A stretch of 64,000 bases of DNA from Sutcliffiella cohnii (GCF_002250055.1 NZ_CP018866.1:3030501-3094500); one strand, 5' to 3'; positions 27,224-38,217 are shown, numbered from the stretch's first letter. A program made the numbers and translations. The notes: generated by a model not told the origin, from the sequence alone.

Positions 27224-28048
27224 TTATCCGAAACGGCCTGTAATATAATCTTCTGTACGTTTATCATTTGGGTTAGAAAAGATTTTATTTGTTTGATCAA
27301 ATTCGATTACTTCTCCATTTAAGAAAAATGCCGTTATATCGGAAATACGAGCTGCTTGTTGCATATTATGAGTTACAATGATGATGCTGTAATCTTTCTT
27401 TAGTTCTTGAACTAGTTCTTCTACTTTTAGAGTAGAGATTGGATCAAGTGCACTCGTCGGTTCGTCCATTAAAATTACGTCTGGTTCAATCGCTAAACAA
27501 CGAGCGATACAAAGACGTTGCTGCTGACCACCAGATAATCCGTATGCATTTTCGTTTAGACGGTCTTTTACTTCATCCCAAATAGCCGCTCCACGTAAAC
27601 TTTTTTCTACAATTTCATCTAATATTTTTTTATTTTTAATTCCGTGCGTTCTCGGTCCGTATGCGATGTTATCGTATATCGATTTTGGAAATGGATTCGG
27701 CTTTTGGAACACCATTCCCACGTAAGTTCTTAACTCTTCCACTTTATATGATTTTTGAAAAATACTTTGCTCACGATACGTTATGTCTCCAGAAATACGA
27801 ACAGTTGGAACTAACTCTACCATTCGGTTTAACGTTTTAATATACGTAGATTTACCACAACCTGAAGGTCCGATAATTGCCGTAACTTCATTTTCATTGA
27901 TTTCTAGATTAATATTTTTTAATGCATGATCATTCCCGTACCATAAATTTAAATCCTTCGTGTTATATACAACTTTCTTTTGTTCAGGTAACCCTTGTAC
28001 ATCCACTTGGACTTCCATATCTTTTTTTAACTGTGTGGCTAATACCAT
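27224..28048 (-). CDS. pstB: Phosphate ABC transporter ATPase PstB
   Basis: 274 residues: Walker [10 protein letters not shown], signature LSGGQQQR, Walker [13 protein letters not shown] and the switch histidine in IIVTHNM. Couples ATP hydrolysis to phosphate import. The 20-residue N-terminal extension is usual in Bacillus. A single copy is present here, whereas B. subtilis has two adjacent pstB genes. Confidence 0.95.
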   Translation of the reverse strand: MVLATQLKKDMEVQVDVQGLPEQKKVVYNTKDLNLWYGNDHALKNINLEINENEVTAIIGPSGCGKSTYIKTLNRMVELVPTVRISGDITYREQSIFQKSYKVEELRTYVGMVFQKPNPFPKSIYDNIAYGPRTHGIKNKKILDEIVEKSLRGAAIWDEVKDRLNENAYGLSGGQQQRLCIARCLAIEPDVILMDEPTSALDPISTLKVEELVQELKKDYSIIIVTHNMQQAARISDITAFFLNGEVIEFDQTNKIFSNPNDKRTEDYITGRFG

Positions 28049-28067
28049 TGTTTATCCCTCCGTTAGA

Positions 28068-28952
28068 TTAATATCGTTGTTGAAATTTATTACGAATAAA
28101 GATGGCTATTGAATTCATCGCGAATAACACAAATAGTAAAACAACAATTGTGGCAGCAGCTAAATTTGCATATTCAGCAACAAGTGCAGCGTCCACCGTC
28201 CAATAATAAATTTGCATCGGTAAAACGGTAAATTTATCAAAAATCCCACCCGGAAACGGTATTAATAATGCTGGAATACCGATAACAACTAACGGCGCAG
28301 TTTCACCTATCGCTCTTGATAGTGCTAATATCGTACCAGTTAAAATTCCAGGTAATGCAGCTGGCAATACAACTTTGATAATAGTTTGCCATTTAGTTGC
28401 ACCCATCGCATACGATGCCTCTCTTAAAAAGGAAGGTACAGCACGAATCGCTTCTTGACTTGATACAACGACAATCGGTAATACTAGAAGTGCCATCGTT
28501 AAACCACCAGCTAATATAATATTTCCTAGCCCAGCAGCTCGAACGAAAATAGTTAACCCTAAAATACCAAAAACGATAGATGGGACACCGGCTAAGTTTG
28601 ATATGTTTGTTTGGATAAAGGACTGGAATTTACTCTTTTTTGCATATTCTTCTAAATATATTGCTGTTCCAACTCCAAGGAATAACGTAATTGGAGCAAC
28701 AACGATCATTAACCAAACAGTACCTAAGATGGCTCCCATAATACCAGCTCTCTCAGGCATCGTAGATAACTTATTCGTTAAAAAGGATAAGTCAATCCAA
28801 CCAATACTTTGAGAAATAACTCGGTAAAATAAAACAACTAAAACTACTAAACCTACTATAGTTGATAAGAAAAACAATGTTTTTAAAATTTGATTGAATA
28901 ATAGTCGAGAAGACATTTTCTTTTGTACTTGAGCTGAATCAATATATTTCAT
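28068..28952 (-). CDS. pstA: Phosphate ABC transporter permease PstA
   Basis: 294-residue membrane permease with six hydrophobic segments. The ABC permease loop EASYAMGATKWQTIIKVVLPAALPGILTG lies in the expected place for contact with PstB. It abuts pstC (1-base gap) and pairs with it to form the channel. Confidence 0.94.
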   Translation of the reverse strand: MKYIDSAQVQKKMSSRLLFNQILKTLFFLSTIVGLVVLVVLFYRVISQSIGWIDLSFLTNKLSTMPERAGIMGAILGTVWLMIVVAPITLFLGVGTAIYLEEYAKKSKFQSFIQTNISNLAGVPSIVFGILGLTIFVRAAGLGNIILAGGLTMALLVLPIVVVSSQEAIRAVPSFLREASYAMGATKWQTIIKVVLPAALPGILTGTILALSRAIGETAPLVVIGIPALLIPFPGGIFDKFTVLPMQIYYWTVDAALVAEYANLAAATIVVLLFVLFAMNSIAIFIRNKFQQRY

Positions 28953-28953
28953 A

Positions 28954-29904
28954 TTAATATTCCTCCCTAAATTTACGAGAGATGTATTGAGCTAACATAT
29001 TCATCACGAGAGTAAATACAAATAACGTCATTGCAACAGCATATAGACTGTAATATAAAGTTGATCCGGCTGGAGCGTCTCCTCCTGTTACTTCGACAAT
29101 ATAAGCAGTCATCGTTTGCATAGATTGCGTTAAATCAAATGTAAAGTTTTTTGAACTACCACTCGCAATTGTTACAATCATTGTCTCGCCTATTGCTCGG
29201 GAAATAGCTAGTACAAAAGAAGCAATAATTCCAGACATAGCAGCAGGAACCACTACTTTCCATGATACTTCTAGTTTTGTAGCACCTAATGCCAATGCAC
29301 CTTCTCTCATTGATTTAGGTACAGAACTCATTGCATCCTCTGATAGAGATGCAACCATTGGAATAATCATGATCCCCATTACAATACCCGGACTGAGGAT
29401 GTTAGATGGCTCAAGACCTGGTATAAATGATCTTAATAGAGGAGTGACAAACGTTAAAGCAAAAAATCCATATACGATCGTTGGAATTCCTGCTAACACT
29501 TCAAGAATTGGTTTTAAAGCTTTTCTTACTCTTTCTGACGCATATTCACTTAAATAAACAGCAGACATTAATCCAATCGGAATCGCGACACACATCGCAA
29601 TAAGGGAGGACATTAATGTTCCTGCAATTAAAGGTAAAATACCGAATTGAGCATTTTCACCTAAAGGCTTTAATACTGTGCCTGTATAAAATTCCACAAA
29701 CGGTACTCTTTTAAAAAATTCAAATGTTTCCGTTATGAGTGTGAGAATAATACCAATTGTCGTTAATACAGAAATAATAGCAATTACTAATAAAAGTTTA
29801 GGCATTACCGTTTCTAAAATTTTGTGCATGTTTACAGTATTTTTATTTTTCTTTATTAATTCTCTAACATTAGCTTTTTTTACGTTAGTTGTTACTTCTG
29901 GCAT
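28954..29904 (-). CDS. pstC: Phosphate ABC transporter permease PstC
   Basis: 316 residues, six membrane segments and the permease loop EGALALGATKLEVSWKVVVPAAMSGI. N-terminal ~35 residues are cytoplasmic and basic. Located between pstS and pstA in the standard order. Confidence 0.94.
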   Translation of the reverse strand: MPEVTTNVKKANVRELIKKNKNTVNMHKILETVMPKLLLVIAIISVLTTIGIILTLITETFEFFKRVPFVEFYTGTVLKPLGENAQFGILPLIAGTLMSSLIAMCVAIPIGLMSAVYLSEYASERVRKALKPILEVLAGIPTIVYGFFALTFVTPLLRSFIPGLEPSNILSPGIVMGIMIIPMVASLSEDAMSSVPKSMREGALALGATKLEVSWKVVVPAAMSGIIASFVLAISRAIGETMIVTIASGSSKNFTFDLTQSMQTMTAYIVEVTGGDAPAGSTLYYSLYAVAMTLFVFTLVMNMLAQYISRKFREEY

Positions 29905-29946
29905 TTTTGAAGACCCCTTTCATCTAAGCGCCAAAGATTAACAGAT

Positions 29947-29986
29947 AAGAAGATGAGTAACGTAACTGTACCCACCTTCTCCTATT
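29947..29986 (-). promoter_or_regulatory. Intercistronic hairpin after pstS
   Basis: AGAAGGTGGGTA pairs with TTACTCATCTTCT through several G-U pairs in the pstS-pstC gap. Such a hairpin would protect or partly terminate the pstS message, raising binding-protein levels over permease levels. Confidence 0.5.
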
Positions 29987-29992
29987 GCTTTA

Positions 29993-31003
29993 TTATTTAA
30001 GAGCTTCTAGCTCACTAACTACTTTATCAATTTCTTCAGATGGAAGTGGAGCAAATCCAGTCTCTCCAGCTACATCATTGACAGATTTCATCGCGTAAAT
30101 TGCGAAGTCTAATACTTGTGGTTTTTCTTTCGCATGATCCACATTTAAGTAAGTGAATACTGGGCGAGTGAAGTTTGCATATGCGCCATCTTCTTTAATA
30201 GTATCTAAGGAAGGTTCTACAGGACCGTTACCAAAGTCTACTTTTACTGCTGTTAATTTATCAGTATTATTTGCATAGTAGCCGTATCCGAAGAATCCGA
30301 TAGCGTTTTTATCTTTTGAAATTAAATCTACTAAAGTAGAATATTCTTGTTGTAAGTTAACATCGCTAGATAAATCTTCTTTACCTAAGATTACTTCCCA
30401 GAAAAACTCATACGTACCATGGTTTTCGTTAGGACCGTAAGTGTTAATTGGCTCATTTGGGAAATCTGGACGTACATCTGACCAGTTTTCTTTACCAGTT
30501 GAAGCTAAGAAAATATCGATAATTTCTTGTTCAGTTAATTCAGTAGCCCAATCGTTTTCAGGGTGTACTACAAATGTTAAGCCGTCTAAAGCTACTTTTA
30601 ATTCTTTTACTTCCATTCCAAGTGCATCTGCTTCAGCTTGTTCTTCATCTTTAATTTGGCGGGATGCATCGTTGAAATCCGTTCCGTTTTCAACTAAAAA
30701 CTTTTTAAATCCAGCACTTGTACCCGCTCTACTTACTTCAACAGATACTCCTTCTTGCTCATTAATCATGTAGTTTTCAGCTAATTTAGCCATTAAAGGA
30801 TAAACAGTACCTGATCCGTCGATAACTACGCTTCCTTCTAACTCTGCAGAAGCTTCTCCACTTCCTGGATCACCACTACCAGAATTACTGTTACCTGTGT
30901 TGTTGGTTCCTCCGTTGCCATTCGTGTCACTACTACAAGCAACTGCAAATAGAGCGATTGCTATCATTGAAATTAGTAAAAATAAACGTCTCATGTTTTT
31001 CAT
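29993..31003 (-). CDS. pstS: Phosphate-binding lipoprotein PstS
   Basis: 336 residues; signal peptide and lipobox VACSS (Cys23), a Gly/Asn/Ser linker, then a type II periplasmic-binding fold. Phosphate-contact motifs are VIDGSGTVYPL, SRAGTSAGFKKF and DASRQIKDEE. It captures inorganic phosphate outside the membrane. First gene of the operon, behind a PhoP box. Confidence 0.94.
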   Translation of the reverse strand: MKNMRRLFLLISMIAIALFAVACSSDTNGNGGTNNTGNSNSGSGDPGSGEASAELEGSVVIDGSGTVYPLMAKLAENYMINEQEGVSVEVSRAGTSAGFKKFLVENGTDFNDASRQIKDEEQAEADALGMEVKELKVALDGLTFVVHPENDWATELTEQEIIDIFLASTGKENWSDVRPDFPNEPINTYGPNENHGTYEFFWEVILGKEDLSSDVNLQQEYSTLVDLISKDKNAIGFFGYGYYANNTDKLTAVKVDFGNGPVEPSLDTIKEDGAYANFTRPVFTYLNVDHAKEKPQVLDFAIYAMKSVNDVAGETGFAPLPSEEIDKVVSELEALK

Positions 31004-31093
31004 TCTTTTTTCCCCCTACTTGTAATGAATGTTTTTTGTTTTGTCCTACAAGAATAAGAATAAACCTGATGTATTAATGAGGTATTAATAGAG

Positions 31094-31121
31094 TGTGAAA
31101 TGAATGTAAATGTTTTGTAAA
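31094..31121 (-). promoter_or_regulatory. PhoP box upstream of pstS
   Basis: Minus strand TTTACA, TTTACA and TTCACA hexamers start exactly 11 bases apart, matching the B. subtilis PhoP direct-repeat consensus TT(A/T/C)ACA. AT-rich -10-like sequence follows towards pstS. Confidence 0.8.
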
Positions 31122-31250
31122 AGAGAGTTAAAGAAGGAATATTTTCTAATCTATTGGGAAGTAGCATATCTAAAAACAGCGTGCAGTTAATTAAATCCCG
31201 TTACCTGTTAAATAAAATCGAACCGCTGTTACTAACTGAAGCCTTAGCAC

Positions 31251-31280
31251 AAAAAAACGAGATTCGATAGAATCTCGTTT
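31251..31280 (-). terminator. Terminator of pbpA
   Basis: AAACGAGATTC/GAATCTCGTTT stem followed by TTTTTTT on the minus strand, 12 bases after the stop. Confidence 0.85.
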
Positions 31281-31292
31281 CAGCAAACATAA

Positions 31293-33401
31293 TTATTCTT
31301 CTGTATCTTCATCTTCCTCTGACTCTTCGTCATCCTTGGAACTATTAACATTTCCCTTTATTCTTTCTTCTTTTAGATCGAAATATGTTTTCATTACTTT
31401 ATCGCCTAGACGAGTGCTTACACCGCCTCGAATAGTACCACCAACTACTGCTGCATCAGGTACGACAACCGCAAAGGCGATTTCTGGATTATCGTATGGA
31501 GCATACCCTACAAGGCTGTAAGTTAATGTACCTCTCCCCGTTTCCGCTGTACCTGTTTTTCCAGCAGGCTTATATTGTTTAGCAGTCGAACTACTAGCTG
31601 TTCCCCTACTACCAAAATAAACTCGTCTAAATCCTTCCTGGACTCGTTTAATTTGATCATCCGGCATGTCAATTCTGTTTAATACTTCCGGTTTAAATGG
31701 TTGCAATACTGGTCCTAGCTCATCTTCTGAAACTGGCTCACGTATTTCACGAACTATTTGTGGTTTTAAACGATACCCGCCATTTGCAATAGTAGAGACG
31801 TATTGTGCTAATTGTAATGTTGTATATAAATCATACTGCCCAATTGCTAAGTCCATTAGTTTCCCTGGTATTGTTTCAGATCCAGCGAACCCGGACGATT
31901 CAGCTGGCAAGTCAATTCCTGTCCTCACACCTAGACCAAACTGATTAAAGTAATAGCGTACTCGATCGAATCCAGCCGGATCAATCGGGAGTGGTTGACC
32001 ATATTGATAATTACCATTGGCAATTCTAATTGCAGTTCGGAACATATAAACGTTGGAAGAACGTTCTAACGCAGTTAAATCATCAATATTACCCATGTTT
32101 TGCCACGAACCTTTCGGTCGGTCCTGCGCTACTTTCAGTGGTGTATCATAAAGAACTGTCCCAGGAGAAATAACTCCTGTCTCATAACCCGTTAATACCG
32201 TCGCACCTTTTACCGTTGACCCGGCATGATATGCTTCCTGGAAAGTTCCACGGGCATGGTCTAACACCTCGTAGCCACCATTCTCGTCCTTCGTTAACAC
32301 TTTCCCAGCTAAAGAAAGTACTTCCCCAGTGTTGGGGTCTAAAATAACGACAAAGGCACGGTCTAATCTAGCTGCCTGGGCTAATTTTTTCTCTTCCAGT
32401 AATTCGTTTGTTATTACTTCTTCAATACGTTGCTGAAGCTCAATATCGATTGAAAGGACGAGGTCTTTTCCTCGCTGACCTTCAAAAACGGTTTCTTGAT
32501 GTAGTAATTTACCTGATTGATCGGTAACATTTCTAATTCTAGCCTTTTGTCCTCGTAACACTTGCTCGTATTCCGCTTCAATAAAACTAGTTCCTACTCG
32601 ATCATTTCGGCTATAACCTTTTGCTAAATACTCTGATAAACGCTCACTAGGTAGTCCTTGATCAGATGTTGTTATATTTCCAAGTAAAGTTCTTAATGTA
32701 GACCCGTAAATCATTTTACGATTCCAATCCACCGTCGTATCAACACCTGGAAATTCACTTAATCTTTCACTAATAATAGCAATTTCTTCATCAGATACAT
32801 CTGTGTTTTTAATGATTTGAGGAGTTAGAGCATATCCTCTATTCATTGCACGGAAGATTGCTAAAACTTTTAATTCATCTTTTGTAAAGGATTCATACTG
32901 TTGTTCCGTAATTCTTTCTATTTGTAACCTATACAAGTCACTTTCTACTAGTTCTCCTTCGGTAACTTTTTGTCTATCTTCATCTGTAATCAGCTCTTTT
33001 GCTTCTTCTTCATTTTTTAATAACCAGAAGTCTTTTTTATCTCTCACTTGAATTTTATCAATCATTTCTTCTGTTACTTCTATTACTGTAGCTAATTTTT
33101 CAGCAACTTCTAATTGTTCTTTTGTACTCCCCGTTCTTGTGTACGTTATCGCATTTAAAGGTTCATTATCAACCACGATATCACCATTTCGGTCATACAC
33201 CTTCCCCCGTGGAACAGGAGTGTTGACTGTAATATTTTCTGTACGATCGACTTCTACTCGGTATTTTTCACCGTAAACAATTTGGACGAATCCTAATCGC
33301 AAAATTAATGCCGAAAACAGTAAAAACACGACAAAAAATAATAAGTTCAAACGATACGGAATTATATTCTTTTTCTTCTTATTTTGCTTTTTATTAGTCA
33401 T
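31293..33401 (-). CDS. pbpA: Class B penicillin-binding protein 2 (transpeptidase)
   Basis: 702-residue peptidoglycan transpeptidase with one N-terminal transmembrane helix. The PBP dimerisation domain contains PVPRGKVYDRNGDIV. The transpeptidase domain has the active-site serine in AGSTVKGA (SxxK), SSN and AGKTGTAE (KTG). The C-terminus ends in an acidic Glu/Asp tail. It belongs to the PBP2/elongasome type and occupies the B. subtilis pbpA (yqgF) locus next to pst and yqgE. The ATG at 33401 with AAAAGGTG seven bases upstream is preferred to an earlier frame start. Confidence 0.92.
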   Translation of the reverse strand: MTNKKQNKKKKNIIPYRLNLLFFVVFLLFSALILRLGFVQIVYGEKYRVEVDRTENITVNTPVPRGKVYDRNGDIVVDNEPLNAITYTRTGSTKEQLEVAEKLATVIEVTEEMIDKIQVRDKKDFWLLKNEEEAKELITDEDRQKVTEGELVESDLYRLQIERITEQQYESFTKDELKVLAIFRAMNRGYALTPQIIKNTDVSDEEIAIISERLSEFPGVDTTVDWNRKMIYGSTLRTLLGNITTSDQGLPSERLSEYLAKGYSRNDRVGTSFIEAEYEQVLRGQKARIRNVTDQSGKLLHQETVFEGQRGKDLVLSIDIELQQRIEEVITNELLEEKKLAQAARLDRAFVVILDPNTGEVLSLAGKVLTKDENGGYEVLDHARGTFQEAYHAGSTVKGATVLTGYETGVISPGTVLYDTPLKVAQDRPKGSWQNMGNIDDLTALERSSNVYMFRTAIRIANGNYQYGQPLPIDPAGFDRVRYYFNQFGLGVRTGIDLPAESSGFAGSETIPGKLMDLAIGQYDLYTTLQLAQYVSTIANGGYRLKPQIVREIREPVSEDELGPVLQPFKPEVLNRIDMPDDQIKRVQEGFRRVYFGSRGTASSSTAKQYKPAGKTGTAETGRGTLTYSLVGYAPYDNPEIAFAVVVPDAAVVGGTIRGGVSTRLGDKVMKTYFDLKEERIKGNVNSSKDDEESEEDEDTEE

Positions 33402-33434
33402 AGCACTACACCTTTTTCGTTTTACAAAAGTAAG

Positions 33435-33465
33435 AAGCACCACTTAGGCTGGTGCCCTCTTTTTA
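33435..33465. terminator. Terminator-like hairpin between yqgE and pbpA
   Basis: GGCACCA/TGGTGC stem flanked by A- and T-rich runs. It is about 45 bases after the yqgE stop. The better T-run lies in plus-strand orientation, so its role for yqgE is uncertain. Confidence 0.4.
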
Positions 33466-33509
33466 TATTGTATTAGAAAACGTGAACTTTTTCTATAAAT
33501 AAATATTAA

Positions 33510-34793
33510 CTATGGTGTAGTTTCTCCTTCTCCATCCCTTAAAGTTGCCACAACAGGGTCAGGATGATCTTTTTTCGGAGGTTCTGTTAAATGTACATTG
33601 CGAATCCAGAAGTAAATGATAGTATGGCCAAGTCCTATCACTGCCATCAATACTGGTATACTTTTTGCTTCATCAAACATCGTAACAGCGAATAAAAATA
33701 AAAGTATTGATGTGGCTCTTCCACCATTTAAAAATAATTCTCGAACAACAATATACTCTATTCTCATTTTTCCAGCATTTGGGCTCTTTCCAATGACATC
33801 ATACGTTAAAGATATATACGGCACTAAAAGAATTGGGTAAGCAATTGCAATCACAACGGCATAAATAATTAGTTTAGTGTACGTCAGATTAAATATTAAT
33901 AGAAAAACAGCTAAATACAGAAGGATACCACCTATTAAAATAGACTTTTTCCTCATGTTCTTTTTTATTAGGCGCGTTGCTAAATAATACGTAATAAATG
34001 AAACTCCCGAGTTTACTAAACCGTATGTACCTAAAGCCATTTCACTTTCTGTCGTAATGAATATTAATACCGAAACGACAAAAATAAACGTACCTTCGCG
34101 AATACCTTGGAAAAAGTGTGCATTCGTAATATTTCTCCAGTTGCTATTTCTTTTTCGTTCCTTTAATACAAAAAACAGTTCATAGCTACCTTCTGCACCT
34201 CTTCTTTTTAAAAAGAAACTTAGAAGTACAGCTGCGGAAAATAAAACGAGAGAAATCGTAAAGATTGTCGTATAACCTGTGAATTTTTCCATTTTCGAGA
34301 TGATGTAACCTGCGGAAAAAGGACCAATCATTCCACCAAGGGAAGTCATAATCCCTAAAAATCCATTAAAAAAATCTCGGGTTTCAGGCTCCGTGATTTC
34401 GAATGTTAAAACATTAAATGCTAACCAGTAAAAACCATATCCTATTCCTAATAACCCACCTAACAAAAGTAAATAGGTTGATGCTTGTTCTCCAATAAAA
34501 AGTACCATTAAATAGAAAATAGCTAAAAAGATAACACCTAGCCGCAACACAATGACACGATCAATTTTTTTGGCCCATCTTCCTGCTAGTATAAAAGTTA
34601 GCGGTTGAAAGACGACGATTGCTAAATTGTACAATCCTAAATCTTTAAATTCTCCTGATTGCTTCCATAAATAAACGTTCACAAACGTGTTCGATAGGGC
34701 AATACTTAATGAATAAAGCCCTCCTATACAGAGAAGTAATATTAAGGCTTTATTTACTTCTACATCACCAAAGATTTTTTTAATTCCAACCAT
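33510..34793 (-). CDS. yqgE: MFS transporter YqgE
   Basis: 427-residue major facilitator protein with 12 hydrophobic segments and a basic loop between the halves (FFLKRRGAEGSYELFFVLKERKRNSNW). The sequence LWKQSGEFKDLGLYNLAIVVFQPL near the start and the location between pbpA and sodA match B. subtilis YqgE. The substrate is unknown. Confidence 0.82.
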   Translation of the reverse strand: MVGIKKIFGDVEVNKALILLLCIGGLYSLSIALSNTFVNVYLWKQSGEFKDLGLYNLAIVVFQPLTFILAGRWAKKIDRVIVLRLGVIFLAIFYLMVLFIGEQASTYLLLLGGLLGIGYGFYWLAFNVLTFEITEPETRDFFNGFLGIMTSLGGMIGPFSAGYIISKMEKFTGYTTIFTISLVLFSAAVLLSFFLKRRGAEGSYELFFVLKERKRNSNWRNITNAHFFQGIREGTFIFVVSVLIFITTESEMALGTYGLVNSGVSFITYYLATRLIKKNMRKKSILIGGILLYLAVFLLIFNLTYTKLIIYAVVIAIAYPILLVPYISLTYDVIGKSPNAGKMRIEYIVVRELFLNGGRATSILLFLFAVTMFDEAKSIPVLMAVIGLGHTIIYFWIRNVHLTEPPKKDHPDPVVATLRDGEGETTP

Positions 34794-34899
34794 TTTAATT
34801 CTCGCTCCTTTAACTTAACATTATTTTGTCTTAAAGGTAGCAGAGATATGTACTTTTTTTCGGATTGTTTCTAATGGCTTTAGTATAATGATACAAGTA

Positions 34900-35035
34900 A
34901 GTCCGTTTCACTTCGCTACAGACACTTGCTTTCCGCGGGGAGGGAGTCGAGCCTCCTCGGCTTTGCCTGTGGGGTCTCGACCTTCCCTCTACCTCCCGCT
35001 GGAGTCAAGTGTCTTCCGCTCCGTTCCACTAACTG
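34900..35035 (+). repeat. Palindromic dispersed repeat, full-length copy
   Basis: GC-rich ~130-base element with nested complementary arms: AGACACTTG (34920) with CAAGTGTCT (35006), GCGGGGAGG with CCTCCCGC, and GTCGAG with CTCGAC. Flanks read CACTTCGCTAC and TTCCGCTCCGTTCC. Elements with this wording are common and dispersed in Bacillaceae genomes. A deleted, inverted copy lies at 6.5 kb. The remainder of the gap between yqgE and sodA (34794-35244) shows nothing else except the sodA terminator. Confidence 0.75.
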
Positions 35036-35196
35036 TTCTATATCTTTGAGCTAGACTTCGTTTAAATTAATACTATGATATGTTTAAGCTTATTTTCAGT
35101 TTAATGGTGCAAATTTAACTTCATGAAGAAAGTTGGATTTCTTTACTTTCGGAAAGATAACTAAAAACTCATTTTAAAATTTCGTACAAGTGGCAC

Positions 35197-35235
35197 AAAA
35201 AAGAAGCCTTCACGTAAGTAGAGGCTTCTTTTTTG
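35197..35235 (-). terminator. Terminator of sodA
   Basis: AAAAGAAGCCT/AGGCTTCTTTT stem with T-runs on either side, right after the sodA stop. Confidence 0.85.
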
Positions 35236-35244
35236 ATTCATTTA

Positions 35245-35853
35245 TTATTTTGCTTTTCCGTATAATTCGCCAACAACATCCCAGTTAATTACGTTAAAGA
35301 ATGCAGAGATGTAGTCTGGACGACGGTTTTGGTAGTTTAAGTAGTAAGCATGCTCCCAAACGTCTAAACCTAAAACAGGAGTTTTACCTTCCATTAATGG
35401 AGAGTCTTGGTTTGGAGTGCTTGTTACTTCTAATTCACCGTTATTTACTACTAACCATGCCCAGCCAGAACCGAAACGAGTAGTAGCAGCTTTTGTGAAT
35501 TCTTCTTTGAAGCTTTCTAAGCTACCAAATTTACTGTTAATTGCATCTGCTAATTCACCAGTCGGTGCATTAGATCCACCTGGAGTTAAAAGTGTCCAGA
35601 ATAAACTGTGGTTTGCATGTCCACCACCGTTATTTCTAACAGCTGTACGGATGTTTTCAGGAACAGCGTCTAAGTTAGAAATTAACTCTTCAACAGACTT
35701 ACTTTGTAAATCTGCATGTCCTTCTAATGCAGCATTTACATTTGTTACGTAAGTGTTATGGTGTTTTGTGTGGTGAATGTTCATTGTTTCCTTGTCAATA
35801 TGTGGTTCTAATGCATCATAAGCGTAAGGTAATTGTGGTAATTCGTATGCCAT
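35245..35853 (-). CDS. sodA: Superoxide dismutase, manganese type
   Basis: Cytoplasmic enzyme dismutating superoxide, 202 residues. Metal ligands His27, His82, Asp164 and His168 are visible in [20 protein letters not shown] and DVWEHAYY. Gly/Gln pattern GGSNAPTG and NTPNQD-like region fit Mn-SOD of Bacillus. Single-gene unit with its own terminator. Confidence 0.95.
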   Translation of the reverse strand: MAYELPQLPYAYDALEPHIDKETMNIHHTKHHNTYVTNVNAALEGHADLQSKSVEELISNLDAVPENIRTAVRNNGGGHANHSLFWTLLTPGGSNAPTGELADAINSKFGSLESFKEEFTKAATTRFGSGWAWLVVNNGELEVTSTPNQDSPLMEGKTPVLGLDVWEHAYYLNYQNRRPDYISAFFNVINWDVVGELYGKAK

Positions 35854-35997
35854 TTTAAATCTCCTCCTAATTTATGTACAAATTTTGAACTAATTAGTTC
35901 CAATTTCAGATTACCAAAATTTAATCATTGTTTCAATCAATCTGCTCTTAAACATACCTATATTTTACTAATTCTTTTTCTTCTATTCATCTTACAA

Positions 35998-36987
<990 letters not shown>

Positions 36988-37062
36988 CTATTGCGGTAAT
37001 TTTATTAGAAATATTACTAGTGTGGATTAAAGTTAGGTAAATGTACTCACTTTATTCAATCG

Positions 37063-37111
37063 AAAAACACTATATCAACCTTAATACACTTTAAGGAGAT
37101 ATAGTGTCTTT
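37063..37111 (-). terminator. Terminator of the mrp operon
   Basis: ACACTATATC..CCTT / AAGG..GATATAGTGT hairpin followed by TTTTT on the minus strand, just after mrpG. Confidence 0.75.
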
Positions 37112-37119
37112 ATTTTCTC

Positions 37120-37479
37120 TTACTTTTCATTTTCTGTATAATATTCCTTTAAATCATCTTGAGCACTATTCTTTGTTAATTCCGTACCATTACTATAAGC
37201 TGCTCTAGTTAATAAATGACTTGTAACTGGTGCCGTAAGGAATACAAAGATAATACCTAGTAATAATCTTATACTAAAATAACCATTGTAATAGGCAAAA
37301 AACAAGAAAACTGCAAATAATGTACACATAACACCTAGCGTCGCACTTTTTGAAACAGCATGAGAACGTGTATAAATATCTGGTAAACGAATTAGCCCTA
37401 AAGCACTCAAAAGAGTAAACATTACTCCTATTATTATGAGGACAGATAATACTAACTCAACTATCATGTTTTCGTTCAA
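37120..37479 (-). CDS. mrpG: Mrp Na+/H+ antiporter subunit G
   Basis: About 119 residues with three membrane helices and the signature ALGLIRLPDIYTRSHAVSKSATLGV. A TTG at 37479 has GGGGGA six bases before it and is preferred; an ATG at 37467 is the alternative. It overlaps the end of mrpF by 23 bases, indicating coupling. Last gene of the seven-gene cluster. Confidence 0.9.
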   Translation of the reverse strand: MNENMIVELVLSVLIIIGVMFTLLSALGLIRLPDIYTRSHAVSKSATLGVMCTLFAVFLFFAYYNGYFSIRLLLGIIFVFLTAPVTSHLLTRAAYSNGTELTKNSAQDDLKEYYTENEK

Positions 37480-37741
37480 TGACAGTCCCCCTCTCAATAA
37501 ATCTAGCAAATGAAATAGTCCCAACAAAGGAAAGAATACCAATTAATAAAATTACTGTAAAATAAGCAGTTGTATTTACGATTATACAAAGTACGGCAAC
37601 AATAGCAACTAAAACAAATCCAATAAAATCAAGAGCTAAAACTCTATCAGCCATGGATGGTCCTTTTACAACTCTAAAAAGGGCGATAATGATGGAAGCA
37701 GTCAACAATATTAAGCTAAACATAAGTACAGTAGTTAGCAT
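37457..37741 (-). CDS. mrpF: Mrp Na+/H+ antiporter subunit F
   Basis: 94 residues, three membrane helices. The signature RVVKGPSMADRVLALDFIG, with a buried Asp thought to be important for transport, is present. The start codon overlaps the mrpE stop (TAATG). Confidence 0.93.
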   Translation of the reverse strand: MLTTVLMFSLILLTASIIIALFRVVKGPSMADRVLALDFIGFVLVAIVAVLCIIVNTTAYFTVILLIGILSFVGTISFARFIERGTVIERKHDS

Positions 37742-38217
37742 TATCGTGTTACCTCCTTTATCAACTTTTCAAATTTTACTTGTGCTCTTAAAACACTTTC
37801 CTTCGATTCAGGAATATCCATTGCATGTACGTACATTCTATTGGAATCAGGGGCAATTTCCATAACAACAGAACCAGGAGTTAATGAAATCAATAAAGCT
37901 AAAAGTGTTAATTCTAACTCACCCTCTAAATCAGTCTCCAACGTGAAAATACCCGGTGTTATATCCATCTTTGGTTTTAAAATTTGTTTGACAACTAATA
38001 TACTGGACGTCCATAGTTCCAGTACAAAAACAAATAATAATTTGATCGCCGCAAATAAAGTATATAGATAGAAAGTGTCAGAAACGAATCTTCTCAAACT
38101 GTATAGAATTACGATTCCAACAATATATCCGCTAATAAATGTAATTGTGTCCCAGCTGTTTTGTAAAAACATCCATAATATAGCGATTAAAATATTGATA
38201 AATATTTGAAAAGGCAT
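37741..38217 (-). CDS. mrpE: Mrp Na+/H+ antiporter subunit E
   Basis: 158 residues: two to three N-terminal membrane helices and a cytoplasmic C-terminal domain. Conserved segments are ILWMFLQNS, TPGIFTLETDLEGELELTLLALLISLTPGSVV and MYVHAMDIPE. A GGGGGG run precedes the ATG. 34 bases behind mrpD. Confidence 0.92.
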   Translation of the reverse strand: MPFQIFINILIAILWMFLQNSWDTITFISGYIVGIVILYSLRRFVSDTFYLYTLFAAIKLLFVFVLELWTSSILVVKQILKPKMDITPGIFTLETDLEGELELTLLALLISLTPGSVVMEIAPDSNRMYVHAMDIPESKESVLRAQVKFEKLIKEVTR

